From positions 13,493,205 to 13,557,204 of the forward strand of contig NC_080052.1 of the NCBI RefSeq assembly GCF_026212465.1: a DNA stretch of 64,000 bases, read 5' to 3'. The translations under genes and the position numbers were made by a program. Numbering within the stretch: position 1 is the first letter of the stretch; every line of letters starts with the position of its first letter. Shown in pieces: positions 1-11,942 of this stretch. Source of the DNA: Amaranthus tricolor (Eukaryota > Streptophyta > Magnoliopsida > Caryophyllales > Amaranthaceae). The notes beneath the pieces were generated by a model. That model was not told the DNA's origin and made no database searches. It was given only the letters and a program-made list of their open reading frames with translations.

Positions 1-598
1 TTATTGTGTTGAAATGGTTATACTTGATAATAATAGTCATATGCTAGAAATTAGAAGTTAAGTTGCGATTTTATGGGTATTTAAGCATTTTTGTCAATTT
101 CGCGCGTAAAGTAGGTCAAACATGGTTTGTTATGCACGAAACTTGGCACACAACACTATTTGGCATATATTATTGTGTTGAAATGGTTATACTTGATAAT
201 AATAGTCATATGCTAGAAATTAGAAGTTAAGTTGCGATTTTATGGGTTTTAAGCGTTTTTGTCAATTTCGCGTGTAAAGTAGGTCAAACATAGTTTGTTA
301 TGCACGAAACATGGCACACAACACTATTTGGCATATATTATTGTGTTGAAATGGTTAGAATTGATAATAATAGTCATATGCTAGAAATTAGAAGTTAAGT
401 TGCAATTTTATGCGTTTTTAAGCGTTTTTGTCAATTTCGCGTGTAAAGTAGGTCAAACATGGTTTGTTATGCACGAAACTTGGCACACAACACTATTTGG
501 CATATATTATTGTGTTGAAATGGTTAGAATTGATAATAATAGTCATATGCTAGAAATTAGAAGTTAAGTTGCGATTTTATGCGTTTTTAAGCGTTTTT
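1..598 (+). repeat. Left edge: truncated A plus three A monomers
   Basis: The window opens inside an A monomer (1-92), followed by complete monomers at 93, 261 and 430. The last two carry GCGTGTAAAG, and the first of those also has CATAGTTTG with AAACATGG. The same ordered pair precedes B3 and B5, so this is the end of another 2.13 kb HOR unit whose start lies outside the window. Confidence 0.9.
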
Positions 599-645
599 GT
601 CAATTCCGCGCGTAAAGTAGCTCAAACTTGGTTTTGATGCGAAAC
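599..645 (+). repeat. A-like head of module B
   Basis: This segment aligns with the first 50 or so bases of module A: GTCAATTCCGCGCG against GTCAATTTCGCGCG, then GTAGCTCAAAC against GTAGGTCAAAC, then GATGCGAAAC against TATGCACGAAAC. Similarity stops abruptly after GAAAC. The CC in TTCCGCG separates nearly every B head from the TTTCGCG of internal A monomers and is the quickest marker for finding B starts. Confidence 0.85.
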
Positions 646-782
646 CGGGGCTGATTAAGGCCTTGGTTATGCAAGGATTAATGTTGTGCGTAAGCTTTGA
701 TTAATGACACAGTGAAAAACTACAAATGATCATGAAAAGAACACGAAACAACCACAAACACTTAAACAAAATTCTGATCTGG

Positions 783-963
783 CAAACTGTCGACCAGCCC
801 TCCTTCGGCTCAGCTTCTGGGAGTCCACGGGGATTGTTAGAATGGTTTTAGGACCTTGATAGCTAGATCCAAGTACCAAGATTCCATTTCCACTTTAGCC
901 TAGGTCCTGGATGAATAGGTTTGGTCTCCACGTGTCGTGCAAGGTGGTCTGGTCACTAGTTTG
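783..963 (+). repeat. Imperfect inverted repeat inside module B
   Basis: The arms are 783-805 (starts CAAACTGTCGACCAG) and 941-963 (ends CTGGTCACTAGTTTG). Arm 1 against the reverse complement of arm 2 matches at 18 of 23 positions, including two perfect 6 bp blocks (CAAACT and GACCAG). In B copies with CCCACCTT instead of CCCTCCTT the match rises to 19 of 23. The centre of each arm is a 6 bp palindrome, GTCGAC in arm 1 and ACTAGT in arm 2. The interval is 135 bp and the total span 181 bp. This could be the degraded terminal inverted repeats of a small non-autonomous DNA element, or a hairpin-forming sequence. No clear target-site duplication flanks it. Confidence 0.55.
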
Positions 964-968
964 ATGCT

Positions 969-989
969 GTCAATTTCGCGTTTTTATTT
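969..989 (+). repeat. A-like stub at the right end of module B
   Basis: A second, very short copy of the A start (GTCAATTTCGCG) followed by TTTTTATTT closes module B just before the next true A begins with GTCAAATTCGCGC. With the left head it brackets the unrelated core with A-derived sequence, as expected if the core was inserted into or captured between A monomers. In B17, B20, B22 and B25 the stub reads TTTCGCATTTTT, a variant confined to the 2353 bp HOR region. Confidence 0.8.
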
Positions 990-2731
990 GTCAAATTCGC
1001 GCATAAAGTAGGTCAAACATGGTTTATTATGCACGAAACTTGGCACACAACACTATTTGGCATATATTATTGTGTTGAAATGGTTAGAATTGATAATAAT
1101 AGTCATATGCTAGAAATTAGAAGTTAAGTTGCGATTTTATGCGTTTTTAAGCGTTTTTGTCAATTTCGCGCGTAAAGTAGGTCAAACATGATTTGTTATG
1201 CACGAAACTTCGTACACAACACTATTTGGCATATATTATTGTGTTGAAATGGTTATACTTGATAATAATAGTCATATGCTAGAAATTAGAAGTTAAGTTG
1301 CGATTTTATGCGTTTTAAACCGTTTTTGTCAATTTCGCGCGTAAAGTACTCAAACTTGTTTTGTTATGCACGAAACTTGGCACACAACACTATTTGGCAT
1401 ATATTATTGTGTTGAAATGGTTAGAATTGATAATAATAGTCATATGCTAGAAATTAGAAGTTAAGTTGCGATTTTATGCGTTTTTAAGCGTTTTTGTCAA
1501 TTTCGCGCGTAAAGTACGCAAACTTGGTTTGTTATGCACGAAACTTGGCACACAACACTATTTGGCATATATTATTGTGTTGAAATGGTTAGAATTGATA
1601 ATAATAGTCATATGCTAGAAATTAGAAGTTAAGTTGCGATTTTATGCGTTTTTAAGCGTTTTTGTCAATTCCGCGCGTAAAGTAGCTCAAACTTGGTTTT
1701 GATGCGAAACCGGGGCTTATTAAGGCCTTAGTTATGCAAGGATTAATGTTGTGCGTAAGCTTTGATTAATTACACAGTGAAAAAACTACAAATGATCATG
1801 AAAAGAACACGAAACAACCACAAACACTTAAACAAAATTCTGATCTGGCAAACTGTCGACCAGCCCTCCTTCGGCTCAGCTTCTAGGAGTCCACGGGGAT
1901 TGTTAGAATGGTTTTAGGACCTTGATAGCTAGATCCAAGTACCAAGATTCCATTTCCACTTTAGCCTAGGTCCTGGATGAATAGGTTTGGTCTCCACGTG
2001 TCGTGCAAGATGGTCTGGTCACTAGTTTGATGCTGTCAATTTCGCGTTTTTATTTGTCAAATTCGCGCATAAAGTAGGTCAAACATGGTTTGTTATGCAC
2101 GAAACTTGGCACACAACACTATTTCGCATATATTATTGTGTTGAAATGGTTAGAATTGATAATAATAGTCATATGCTAGAAATTAGAAGTTAAGTTGCGA
2201 TTTTATGGGTTTTTAAGCGTTTTTGTCAATTTCGCGGGTAAAGTAGGTCAAACATGGTTTGTTATGCACGAAACTTGGCACACAACACTATTTGGCATAT
2301 ATTATTGTGTTGAAATGGTTATACTTGATAATAATAGTCATATGCTAGAAATTAGAAGTTAAGTTGCGATTTTATGGGTTTTTAAGCGTTTTTGTCAATT
2401 TCGCGTGTAAAGTAGGTCAAACATAGTTTGTTATGCACGAAACATGGCACACAACACTATTTGGCATATATTATTGTGTTGAAATGGTTAGAATTGATAA
2501 TAATAGTCATATGCTAGAAATTAGAAGTTAAGTTGCAATTTTATGCGTTTTTAAGCGTTTTTGTCAATTTCGCGTGTAAAGTAGGTCAAACATGGTTTGT
2601 TATGCACGAAACTTGGCACACAACACTATTTGGCATATATTATTGTGTTGAAATGGTTAGAATTGATAATAATAGTCATATGCTAGAAATTAGAAGTTAA
2701 GTTGCGATTTTATGCGTTTTTAAGCGTTTTT

Positions 2732-4867
2732 GTCAATTCCGCGCGTAAAGTTGCCCAAACTTGGTTTTGATGCGAAACCGGGGCTGATTAAGGCCTTGGT
2801 TATGCAAGGATTAATGTTGTGCGTAAGCTTTGATTAATGACATAGTGAAAAACTACAATTGATCATGAAAAGAACACGAAACAACCACAAACACTTAAAC
2901 AAAATTCTGATCTGGCAAACTGTCGACCAGCCCTCCTTCGGCTCAGCTTCTAGGAGTCCACGGGGATTGTTAGAATGGTTTTAGGACCTTGATAGCTAGA
3001 TCCAAGTACCAAGATTCCATTTCCACTTTAGCCTAGGTCCTGGATGAATAGGTTTGGTCTCCACGTGTCGTGCAAGGTGGTCTGGTCACTAGTTTGATGC
3101 TGTCAATTTCGCGTTTTTATTTGTCAAATTCGCGCGTAAAGTAGGTCAAACATGGTTTATTATGCACGAAACTTGGCACACAACACTATTTGGCATATAT
3201 TATTGTGTTGAAATGGTTAGAATTGATAATAATAGTCATATGCTAGAAATTAGAAGTTAAGTTGCGATTTTATGCGTTTTTAAGCGTTTTTGTCAATTTC
3301 GCGCGTAAAGTAGGTCAAACATGATTTGTTATGCACGAAACTTCGTACACAACACTATTTGGCATATATTATTGTGTTGAAATGGTTATACTTAATAATA
3401 ATAGTCATATGCTAGAAATTAGAAGTTAAGTTGCGATTTTATGGGTTTTTAAGCATTTTTGTCAATTTCGCGCGTAAAGTAGGTCAAACATGGTTTGTTA
3501 TGCACAAAACTTGGCACACAACACTATTTGGCATATATTATTGTGTTGAAATGGTTAGAATTGATAATAATAGTCATATGCTAGAAATTAGAAGTTAAGT
3601 TGCGATTTTATGCGTTTTTAAGCGTTTTTGTCAATTTCGCGCGGTAAAGTACTCAAACTTGGTTTATTATGCACGAAACTTGGCACACAACACTATTTGG
3701 CATATATTATTGTGTTGAAATGGTTAGAATTGATAATAATAGTCATATGCTAGAAATTAGAAGTTAAGTTGCGATTTTATGCGTTTTTAAGCGTTTTTGT
3801 CAATTCCGCGCGTAAAGTAGCTCAAACTTGGTTTTGATGCGAAACCGGGGCTTATTAAGGCCTTAGTTATGCAACGATTAATGTTGTGCGTAAGCTTTGA
3901 TTAATTACACAGTGAAAAACTACAAATGATCATGAAAAGAACACGAAACAACCACAAACACTTAAACAAAATTCTGATCTGGCAAACTGTCGACCAGCCC
4001 TCCTTCGGCTCAGCTTCTAGGAGTCCACGGGGATTGTTAGAATGGTTTTAGGACCTTGATAGCTCGATCCAAGTACCAAGATTCCATTTCCACTTTAGCC
4101 TAGGTCCTGGATGAATAGGTTTGGTCTCCACGTGTCGTGCAAGATGGTCTGGTCACTAGTTTGATGCTGTCAATTTCGCGTTTTTATTTGTCAAATTCGC
4201 GCATAAAGTAGGTCAAACATGGTTTGTTATGCACGAAACTTGGCACACAACACTATTTCGCATATATTATTGTGTTGAAATGGTTAGAATTGATAATAAT
4301 AGTCATATGCTAGAAATTAGAAGTTAAGTTGCGATTTTATGGGTTTTTTAAGCGTTTTTGTCAATTTCGCGCGTAAAGTAGGTCAAACATGGTTTGTTAT
4401 GCACGAAACTTGGCACACAACACTATTTGGCATATATTATTGTGTTGAAATGGTTATACTTGATAATAATAGTCATATGCTAGAAATTAGAAGTTAAGTT
4501 GCGATTTTATGGGTTTTTAAGCGTTTTTGTCAATTTCGCGTGTAAAGTAGGTCAAACATAGTTTGTTATGCACGAAACATGGCACACAACACTATTTGGC
4601 ATATATTATTGTGTTGAAATGGTTAGAATTGATAATAATAGTCATATGCTAGAAATTAGAAGTTAAGTTGCAATTTTATGCGTTTTTAAGCGTTTTTTGT
4701 CAATTTCGCGTGTAAAGTAGGTCAAACATGGTTTGTTATGCACGAAACTTGGCAGACAACACTATTTGGCATATATTATTGTGTTGAAATGGTTAGAATT
4801 GATAATAATAGTCATATGCTAGAAATTAGAAGTTAAGTTGCGATTTTATGCGTTTTTAAGCGTTTTT
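2732..4867 (+). repeat. Region I, HOR unit 2 (2136 bp)
   Basis: Composition is B3, four A, B4 (3799), four A. It repeats unit 1 in variant order, but the monomers after B3 differ: a TACTTAATAAT monomer followed by one with CACAAAAC replaces one GTAC-type monomer. Small private indels include GCGCGGTAAAG near 3642 and a longer T run near 4345. Confidence 0.9.
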
Positions 4868-7002
4868 GTCAATTCCGCGCGTAAAGTTGCTCAAACTTGG
4901 TTTTGATGCGAAACCGGGGCTGATTAAGGCCTTGGTTATGCAAGAATTAATGTTGTGCGTAAGCTTTGATTAATGACACAGTGAAAAACTACAAATGATC
5001 ATGAAAAGAACACGAACCAACCACAAACACTTAAACAAAATTCTGATCTGGCAAACTGTCGACCAGCCCTCCTTCGGCTCAGCTTCTAGGAGTCCACGGG
5101 GATTGTTAGAATGGTTTTAGGACCTTGATAGCTAGATCCAAGTACCAAGATTCCATTTCCACTTTAGCCTAGGTCCTGGATGAATAGGTTTGGTCTCCAC
5201 GTGTCGTGCAAGGTGGTCTGGTCACTAGTTTGATGCTGTCAATTTCGCGTTTTTATTTGTCAAATTCGCGCATAAAGTAGGTCAAACATGGTTTATTATG
5301 CACGAAACTTGGCACACAACACTATTTGGCATATATTATTGTGTTGAAATGGTTAGAATTGATAATAATAGTCATATGCTAGAAATTAGAAGTTAAGTTG
5401 CGATTTTATGCGTTTTTAAGCGTTTTTTGTCAATTTCGCGCGTAAAGTAGGTCAAACATGATTTGTTATGCACGAAACTTCGTACACAACACTATTTGGC
5501 ATATATTATTGTGTTGAAATGGTTATACTTAATAATAATAGTCATATGCTAGAAATTAGAAGTTAAGTTGCGATTTTATGGGTTTTTAAGCATTTTTGTC
5601 AATTTCGCGCGTAAAGTAGGTCAAACATGGTTTGTTATGCACAAAACTTGGCACACAACACTATTTGGCATATATTATTGTGTTGAAATGGTTAGAATTG
5701 ATAATAATAGTCATATGCTAGAAATTAGAAGTTAAGTTGCGATTTTATGCGTTTTAAAGCGTTTTTGTCAATTTCGCGCGTAAAGTACTCAAACTTGTTT
5801 TGTTATGCACGAAACTTGGCACACAACACTATTTGGCATATATTATTGTGTTGAAATGGTTAGAATTGATAATAATAGTCATATGCTAGAAATTAGAAGT
5901 TAAGTTGCGATTTTATACGTTTTTAAGCGTTTTTGTCAATTTCGCGCGTAAAGTACTCAAACTTGGTTTGTTATGCACGAAACTTGGCACACAACACTAT
6001 TTGGCATATATTATTGTGTTGAAATGGTTATAATTGATAATAATAGTCATATGTTAGAAATTAGAAGTTAAGTTGCGATTTTATGCGTTTTTAAGCGTTT
6101 TTGTCAATTCCGCGCGTAAAGTAGCTCAAACTTGGTTTTGATGCGAAACCGGGGCTGATTAAGGCCTTAGTTATGCAAGGATTAATGTTGTGCGTAAGCT
6201 TTGATTAATTACACAGTGAAAAACTACAAATGATCATGAAAAGAACACGAAACAACCACAAACGCTTAAACAAAATTCTGATCTGGCAAACTGTCGACCA
6301 GCCCTCCTTCGGCTCAGCTTCTAGGAGTCCACGGGGATTGTTAGAATGGTTTTAGGACCTTGATAGCTAGATCCAAGTACCAAGATTCCATTTCCACTTT
6401 AGCCTAGGTCCTGGATGAATAGGTTTGGTCTCCACGTGTCGTGCAAGGTGGTCTGGTCACTAGTTTGATGCTGTCAATTTCGCGTTTTTATTTGTCAAAT
6501 TCGCGCATAAAGTAGGTCAAACATGGTTTGTTATGCACGAAACTTGGCACACAACACTATTTGGCATATATTATTGTGTTGAAATGGTTAGAATTGATAA
6601 TAATAGTCATATGCTAGAAATTAGAAGTTAAGTTGCGATTTTATGGGTTTTTTAAGCGTTTTTGTCAATTTCGCGCGTAAAGTAGGTCAAACATGGTTTG
6701 TTATGCACGAAACTTGGCACACAACACTATTTGGCATATATTATTGTGTTGAAATGGTTATACTTGATAATAATAGTGATATGCTAGAAATTAGAAGTTA
6801 AGTTGCGATTTTATGGGTTTTTAAGCGTTTTTGTCAATTTCGCGCGTAAAGTAGGTCAAACATGGTTTGTTATGCACGAAACTTGGCACAACAACACTAT
6901 TTGGCATATATTATTGTGTTGAAATGGTTAGAATTGATAATAATAGTCATATGCTAGAAATTAGAAGTTAAGTTGCGATTTTATGCGTTTTTAAGCGTTT
7001 TT
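4868..7002 (+). repeat. Region I, HOR unit 3 (2135 bp), 5+3 arrangement
   Basis: Composition is B5, five A, B6 (6103), three A. The total is still eight A monomers, so the period is unchanged while B6 sits one monomer further right. The gained monomer is a GTACTC type ending TATAATTG and CATATGTTAG, just before B6. The GCGTG pair that precedes B5 is missing before B7. A variant AGTGATATG appears near 6776 and is then inherited by later units. Confidence 0.9.
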
Positions 7003-9135
7003 GTCAATTCCGCGCGTAAAGTTGCTCAAACTTGGTTTTGATGCGAAACCGGGGCTGATTAAGGCCTTGGTTATGCAAGGATTAATGTTGTGCGTAAGCT
7101 TTGATTAATGACACAGTGAAAAACTACAAATGATCATGAAAAGAACACGAAACAACCACAAACACTTAAACAAAATTCTGATCTGGCAAACTGTCGACCA
7201 GCCCTCCTTCGGCTCAGCTTCTAGGAGTCCACGGGGATTGTTAGAATGGTTTTAGGACCTTGATAGCTAGATCCAAGTACCAAGATTCCATTTCCACTTT
7301 AGCCTAGGTCCTGGATGAATAGGTTTGGTCTCCACGTGTCGTGCAAGGTGGTCTGGTCACTAGTTTGATGCTGTCAATTTCGCGTTTTTATTTGTCAAAT
7401 TCGCGCATAAAGTAGGTCAAACATGGTTTATTATGCACGAAACTTGGCACACAACACTATTTGGCATATATTATTGTGTTGAAATGGTTAGAATTGATAA
7501 TAATAGTCATATGCTAGAAATTAGAAGTTAAGTTGCGATTTTATGCGTTTTTAAGCGTTTTTGTCAATTTCGCGCGTAAAGTAGGTCAAACATGATTTGT
7601 TATGCACGAAACTTCGTACACAACACTATTTGGCATATATTATTGTGTTGAAATGGTTATACTTAATAATAATAGTCATATGCTAGAAATTAGAAGTTAA
7701 GTTGCGATTTTATGGGTTTTTAAGCATTTTTGTCAATTTCGCGCGTAAAGTAGGTCAAACATGGTTTGTTATGCACAAAACTTGGCACACAATACTATTT
7801 GGCATATATTATTGTGTTGAAATGGTTAGAATTGATAATAATAGTCATATGCTAGAAATTAGAAGTTAAGTTGCGATTTTATGCGTTTTAAAGCGTTTTT
7901 GTCAATTTCGCGCGTAAAGTACTCAAACTTGTTTTGTTATGCACGAAACTTGGCACACAACACTATTTGGCATATATTATTGTGTTGAAATGGTTAGAAT
8001 TGATAATAATAGTCATATGCTAGAAATTAGAAGTTAAGTTGCGATTTTATACGTTTTTAAGCGTTTTTGTCAATTTCGCGCGTAAAGTACTCAAACTTGG
8101 TTTGTTATGCACGAAACTTGGCACACAACACTATTTGGCATATATTATTGTGTTGAAATGGTTATAATTGATAATAATAGTCATATGTTAGAAATTAGAA
8201 GTTAAGTTGCGATTTTATGCGTTTTTAAGCGTTTTTGTCAATTCCGCGCGTAAAGTAGCTCAAACCTAGTTTTGATGCGAAACCGGGGCTGATTAAGGCC
8301 TTAGTTATGCAAGGATTAATGTTGTGCGTAAGCTTTGATTAATTACACAGTGAAAAACTACAAATGATCATGAAAAAGAACACGAAACAACCACAAACAC
8401 TTAAACAAAATTCTGATCTGGCAAACTGTCGACCAGCCCTCCTTCGGCTCAGCTTCTAGGAGTCCACGGGGATTGTTAGAATGGTTTTAGGACCTTGATA
8501 GCTAGATCCAAGTACCAAGATTCCATTTCCACTTTAGCCTAGGTCCTGGATGAATAGGTTTGGTCTCCACGTGTCGTGCAAGGTGGTCTGGTCACTAGTT
8601 TGATGCTGTCAATTTCGCGTTTTTATTTGTCAAATTCGCGCATAAAGTAGGTCAAACATGGTTTGTTATGCACGAAACTTGGCACACAACACTATTTGGC
8701 ATATATTATTGTGTTGAAATGGTTAGAATTGATAATAATAGTCATATGCTAGAAATTAGAAGTTAAGTTGCGATTTTATGGGTTTTTAAGCGTTTTTGTC
8801 AATTTCGCGCGTAAAGTAGGTCAAACATGGTTTGTTATGCACGAAACTTGGCACACAACACTATTTGGCATATATTATTGTGTTGAAATGGTTATACTTG
8901 ATAATAATAGTGATATGCTAGAAATTAGAAGTTAAGTTTCGATTTTATGGGTTTTTAAGCGTTTTTGTCAATTTCGCGCGTAAAGTAGGTCAAACATGGT
9001 TTGTTATGCACGAAACTTGGCACACAACACTATTTGGCATATATTATTGTGTTGAAATGGTTAGAATTGATAATAATAGTCATATGCTAGAAATTAGAAG
9101 TTAAGTTGCGATTTTATGCGTTTTTAAGCGTTTTT
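7003..9135 (+). repeat. Region I, HOR unit 4 (2133 bp)
   Basis: Composition is B7, five A, B8 (8237), three A. It is a near-identical copy of unit 3, with the same TACTTAATAAT, CACAAAAC, TATAATTG/CATATGTTAG and AGTGATATG markers in the same order. Private changes include CACAATACT near 7791 and AACCTAG in the head of B8. Close identity to unit 3 points to a recent tandem duplication. Confidence 0.9.
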
Positions 9136-11942
9136 GTCAATTCCGCGCGTAAAGTTGCTCAAACTTGGTTTTGATGCGAAACCGGGGCTGATTAAGGCCT
9201 TGGTTATGCAAGGATTAATGTTGTGCGTAAGCTTTGATTAATGACACAGTGAAAAACTACAAATGATCATGAAAAGAACACGAAACAACCACAAACACTT
9301 AAACAAAATTCTGATCTGGCAAACTGTCGACCAGCCCTCCTTCGGCTCAGCTTCTAGGAGTCCACGGGGATTGTTAGAATGGTTTTAGGACCTTGATAGC
9401 TAGATCCAAGTACCAAGATTCCATTTCCACTTTAGCCTAGGTCCTGGATGAATAGGTTTGGTCTCCACGTGTCGTGCAAGGTGGTCTGGTCACTAGTTTG
9501 ATGCTGTCAATTTCGCGTTTTTATTTGTCAAATTCGCGCATAAAGTAGGTCAAACATGGTTTATTATGCACGAAACTTGGCACACAACACTATTTGGCAT
9601 ATATTATTGTGTTGAAATGGTTAGAATTGATAATAATAGTCATATGCTAGAAATTAGAAGTTAAGTTGCGATTTTATGCGTTTTTAAGCGTTTTTGTCAA
9701 TTTCGCGCGTAAAGTAGGTCAAACATGATTTGTTATGCACGAAACTTCGTACACAACACTATTTGGCATATATTATTGTGTTGAAATGGTTATACTTAAT
9801 AATAATAGTCATATGCTAGAAATTAGAAGTTAAGTTGCGATTTTATGGGTTTTTAAGCATTTTTGTCAATTTCGCGCGTAAAGTAGGTCAAACATGGTTT
9901 GTTATGCACAAAACTTGGCACACAACACTATTTGGCATATATTATTGTGTTGAAATGGTTAGAATTGATAATAATAGTCATATGCTAGAAATTAGAAGTT
10001 AAGTTGCGATTTTATGCGTTTTAAAGCGTTTTTGTCAATTTCGCGCGTAAAGTACTCAAACTTGTTTTGTTATGCACGAAACTTGGCACACAACACTATT
10101 TGGCATATATTATTGTGTTGAAATGGTTAGAATTGATAATAATAGTCATATGCTAGAAATTAGAAGTTAAGTTGCGATTTTATACGTTTTTAAGCGTTTT
10201 GGTCAATTTCGCGCGTAAAGTACTCAAACTTGGTTTGTTATGCACGAAACTTGGCACACAACACTATTTGGCATATATTATTGTGTTGAAATGGTTATAA
10301 TTGATAATAATAGTCATATGTTAGAAATTAGAAGTTAAGTTGCGATTTTATGCGTTTTTAAGCGTTTTTGTCAATTCCGCGCGTAAAGTAGCTCAAACTT
10401 GGTTTTGATGCGAAACCGGGGCTGATTAAGGCCTTAGTTATGCAAGGATTAATGTTGTGCGTAAGCTTTGATTAATTACACAGTGAAAAACTACAAATGA
10501 TCATGAAAAGAACACGAAACAACCACAAACACTTAAACAAAATTCTGATCTGGCAAACTGTCGACCAGCCCTACTTCGGCTCAGCTTCTAGGAGTCCACG
10601 GGGATTGTTAGAATGGTTTTAGGACCTTGATAGCTAGATCCAAGTACCAAGATTCCATTTCCACTTTAGCCTAGGTCCTGGATGAATAGGTTTGGTCTCC
10701 ACGTGTCGTGCAAGGTGGTCTGGTCACTAGTTTGATGCTGTCAATTTCGCGTTTTTATTTGTCAAATTCGCGCATAAAGTAGGTCAAACATGGTTTGTTA
10801 TGCACGAAACTTGGCACACAACACTATTTGGCATATATTATTGTGTTGAAATGGTTAGAATTGATAATAATAGTCATATGCTAGAAATTAGAAGTTAAGT
10901 TGCGATTTTATGGGTTTTTAAGCGTTTTTGTCAATTTCGCGCGTAAAGTAGGTCAAACATGGTTTGTTATGCACGAAACTTGGCACACAACACTATTTGG
11001 CATATATTATTGTGTTGAAATGGTTATACTTGATAATAATAGTGATATGCTAGAAATTAGAAGTTAAGTTGCGATTTTATGGGTTTTTAAGCGTTTTTGT
11101 CAATTTCGCGCGTAAAGTAGGTCAAACATGGTTTGTTATGCACGAAACTTGGCACACAACACTATTTGGCATATATTATTGTGTTGAAATGGTTAGAATT
11201 GATAATAATAGTCATATGCTAGAAATTAGAAGTTAAGTTGCGATTTTATGCGTTTTTAAGCGTTTTTGTCAATTTCGCGCGTAAAGTAGGTCAAACATGA
11301 TTTGTTATGCACGAAACATCGCACACAACACTATTTGGCATATGTTATTGTGTTGAAATGGTTATACTTGATAATAATAGTCATATGCTAGAAATTAGAA
11401 GTTAAGTTGCGATTTTATGGGTTTTTAAGCATTTTTGTCAATTTCGCGCGTAAAGTAGGTCAAACATGGTTTGTTATGCACGAAACTTGGCACACAACAC
11501 TATTTGGCATATATTATTGTGTTGAAATGGTTAGAATTGATAATAATAGTCATATGCTAGAAATTAGAAGTTAAGTTGCGATTTTATGCGTTTTAAAGCG
11601 TTTTTGTCAATTTCGCGCGTAAAGTACTCAAACTTGTTTTGTTATGCACGAAACTTGACACACAACACTATTTGGCATATATTATTGTGTTGAAATGGTT
11701 AGAATTGATAATAATAGTCATATGCTAGAAATTAGAAGTTAAGTTGCGATTTTATGCGTTTTTAAGCGTTTTTGTCAATTTCGCGCGTAAAGTTGGTCAA
11801 ACATTGTTTGTTATGCACGAAACTTGGCACACAACACTATTTGGCATATATTATTGTGTTGAAATGGTTAGAATTGATAATAATAGTCATATCCTAGAAA
11901 TTAGAAGTTAAGTTGCAATTTTATGCGTTTTTAAGCGTTTTT
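9136..11942 (+). repeat. Region I, HOR unit 5, expanded (2807 bp)
   Basis: Composition is B9, five A, B10 (10370), seven A, the longest uninterrupted run of A in the window. The first half and the first three A monomers after B10 copy unit 4, including AGTGATATG near 11043. The last four A monomers (GATTTG with AAACATCGCAC, a GTTTTAAAG type, a GTACTC type, and one with GTTGGTC and ATCCTAG) resemble the five-A stretches of region II. The extra 673 bp equals four monomers, so region I appears to have been joined to region II here by unequal exchange in register. Confidence 0.85.

Larger units (their letters stand above)
599..989 (+). repeat. Reference copy of module B, 391 bp composite unit
   Basis: B occurs 69 times and is nearly always exactly 391 bp. 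It has three parts. The first 47 bases match the start of module A with a few changes and one gap. About 323 bp (646-968) have no visible similarity to A. A stub, GTCAATTTCGCG followed by TTTTTATTT (969-989), then leads directly into the next A. GC is 170 of 391, clearly above module A. Fixed landmarks in most copies are AAGGCCTT, AAGCTT, TGATCA, GTCGAC, CCTAGG or CAAAGG, CACGTG (929-934) and ACTAGT. No long open frame, tRNA promoter box, poly-A tail or reverse-transcriptase similarity is visible. The structure suggests foreign DNA inserted into, or joined to, an A monomer and then amplified with it. Its origin is unknown to me. Confidence 0.93.
599..2731 (+). repeat. Region I, HOR unit 1 (2133 bp)
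   Basis: Composition is B1, four A, B2 (1664), four A. Ordered A variants after B1 are TTTATTATG, then GATTTG with CTTCGTAC, then two GTAC-type monomers. After B2 they are TTTCGCAT, GCGGG with TATACTTG, and two GCGTG monomers. B1 has a private GGGAG where other B units have AGGAG. B2 carries GGGGCTTATTAAGG, shared with B4 but not with the odd-numbered B units here, which shows that the two B positions in this HOR have evolved separately. Confidence 0.9.

Noticed and set aside
599..989. Module B as 5S rDNA spacer, tRNA-derived SINE or LTR
   Set aside because: No 5S gene, no GGTTCGAATCC-type B box, no poly-A tail, and no TG...CA ends with a primer-binding site. A degraded fragment of an unknown element remains possible.
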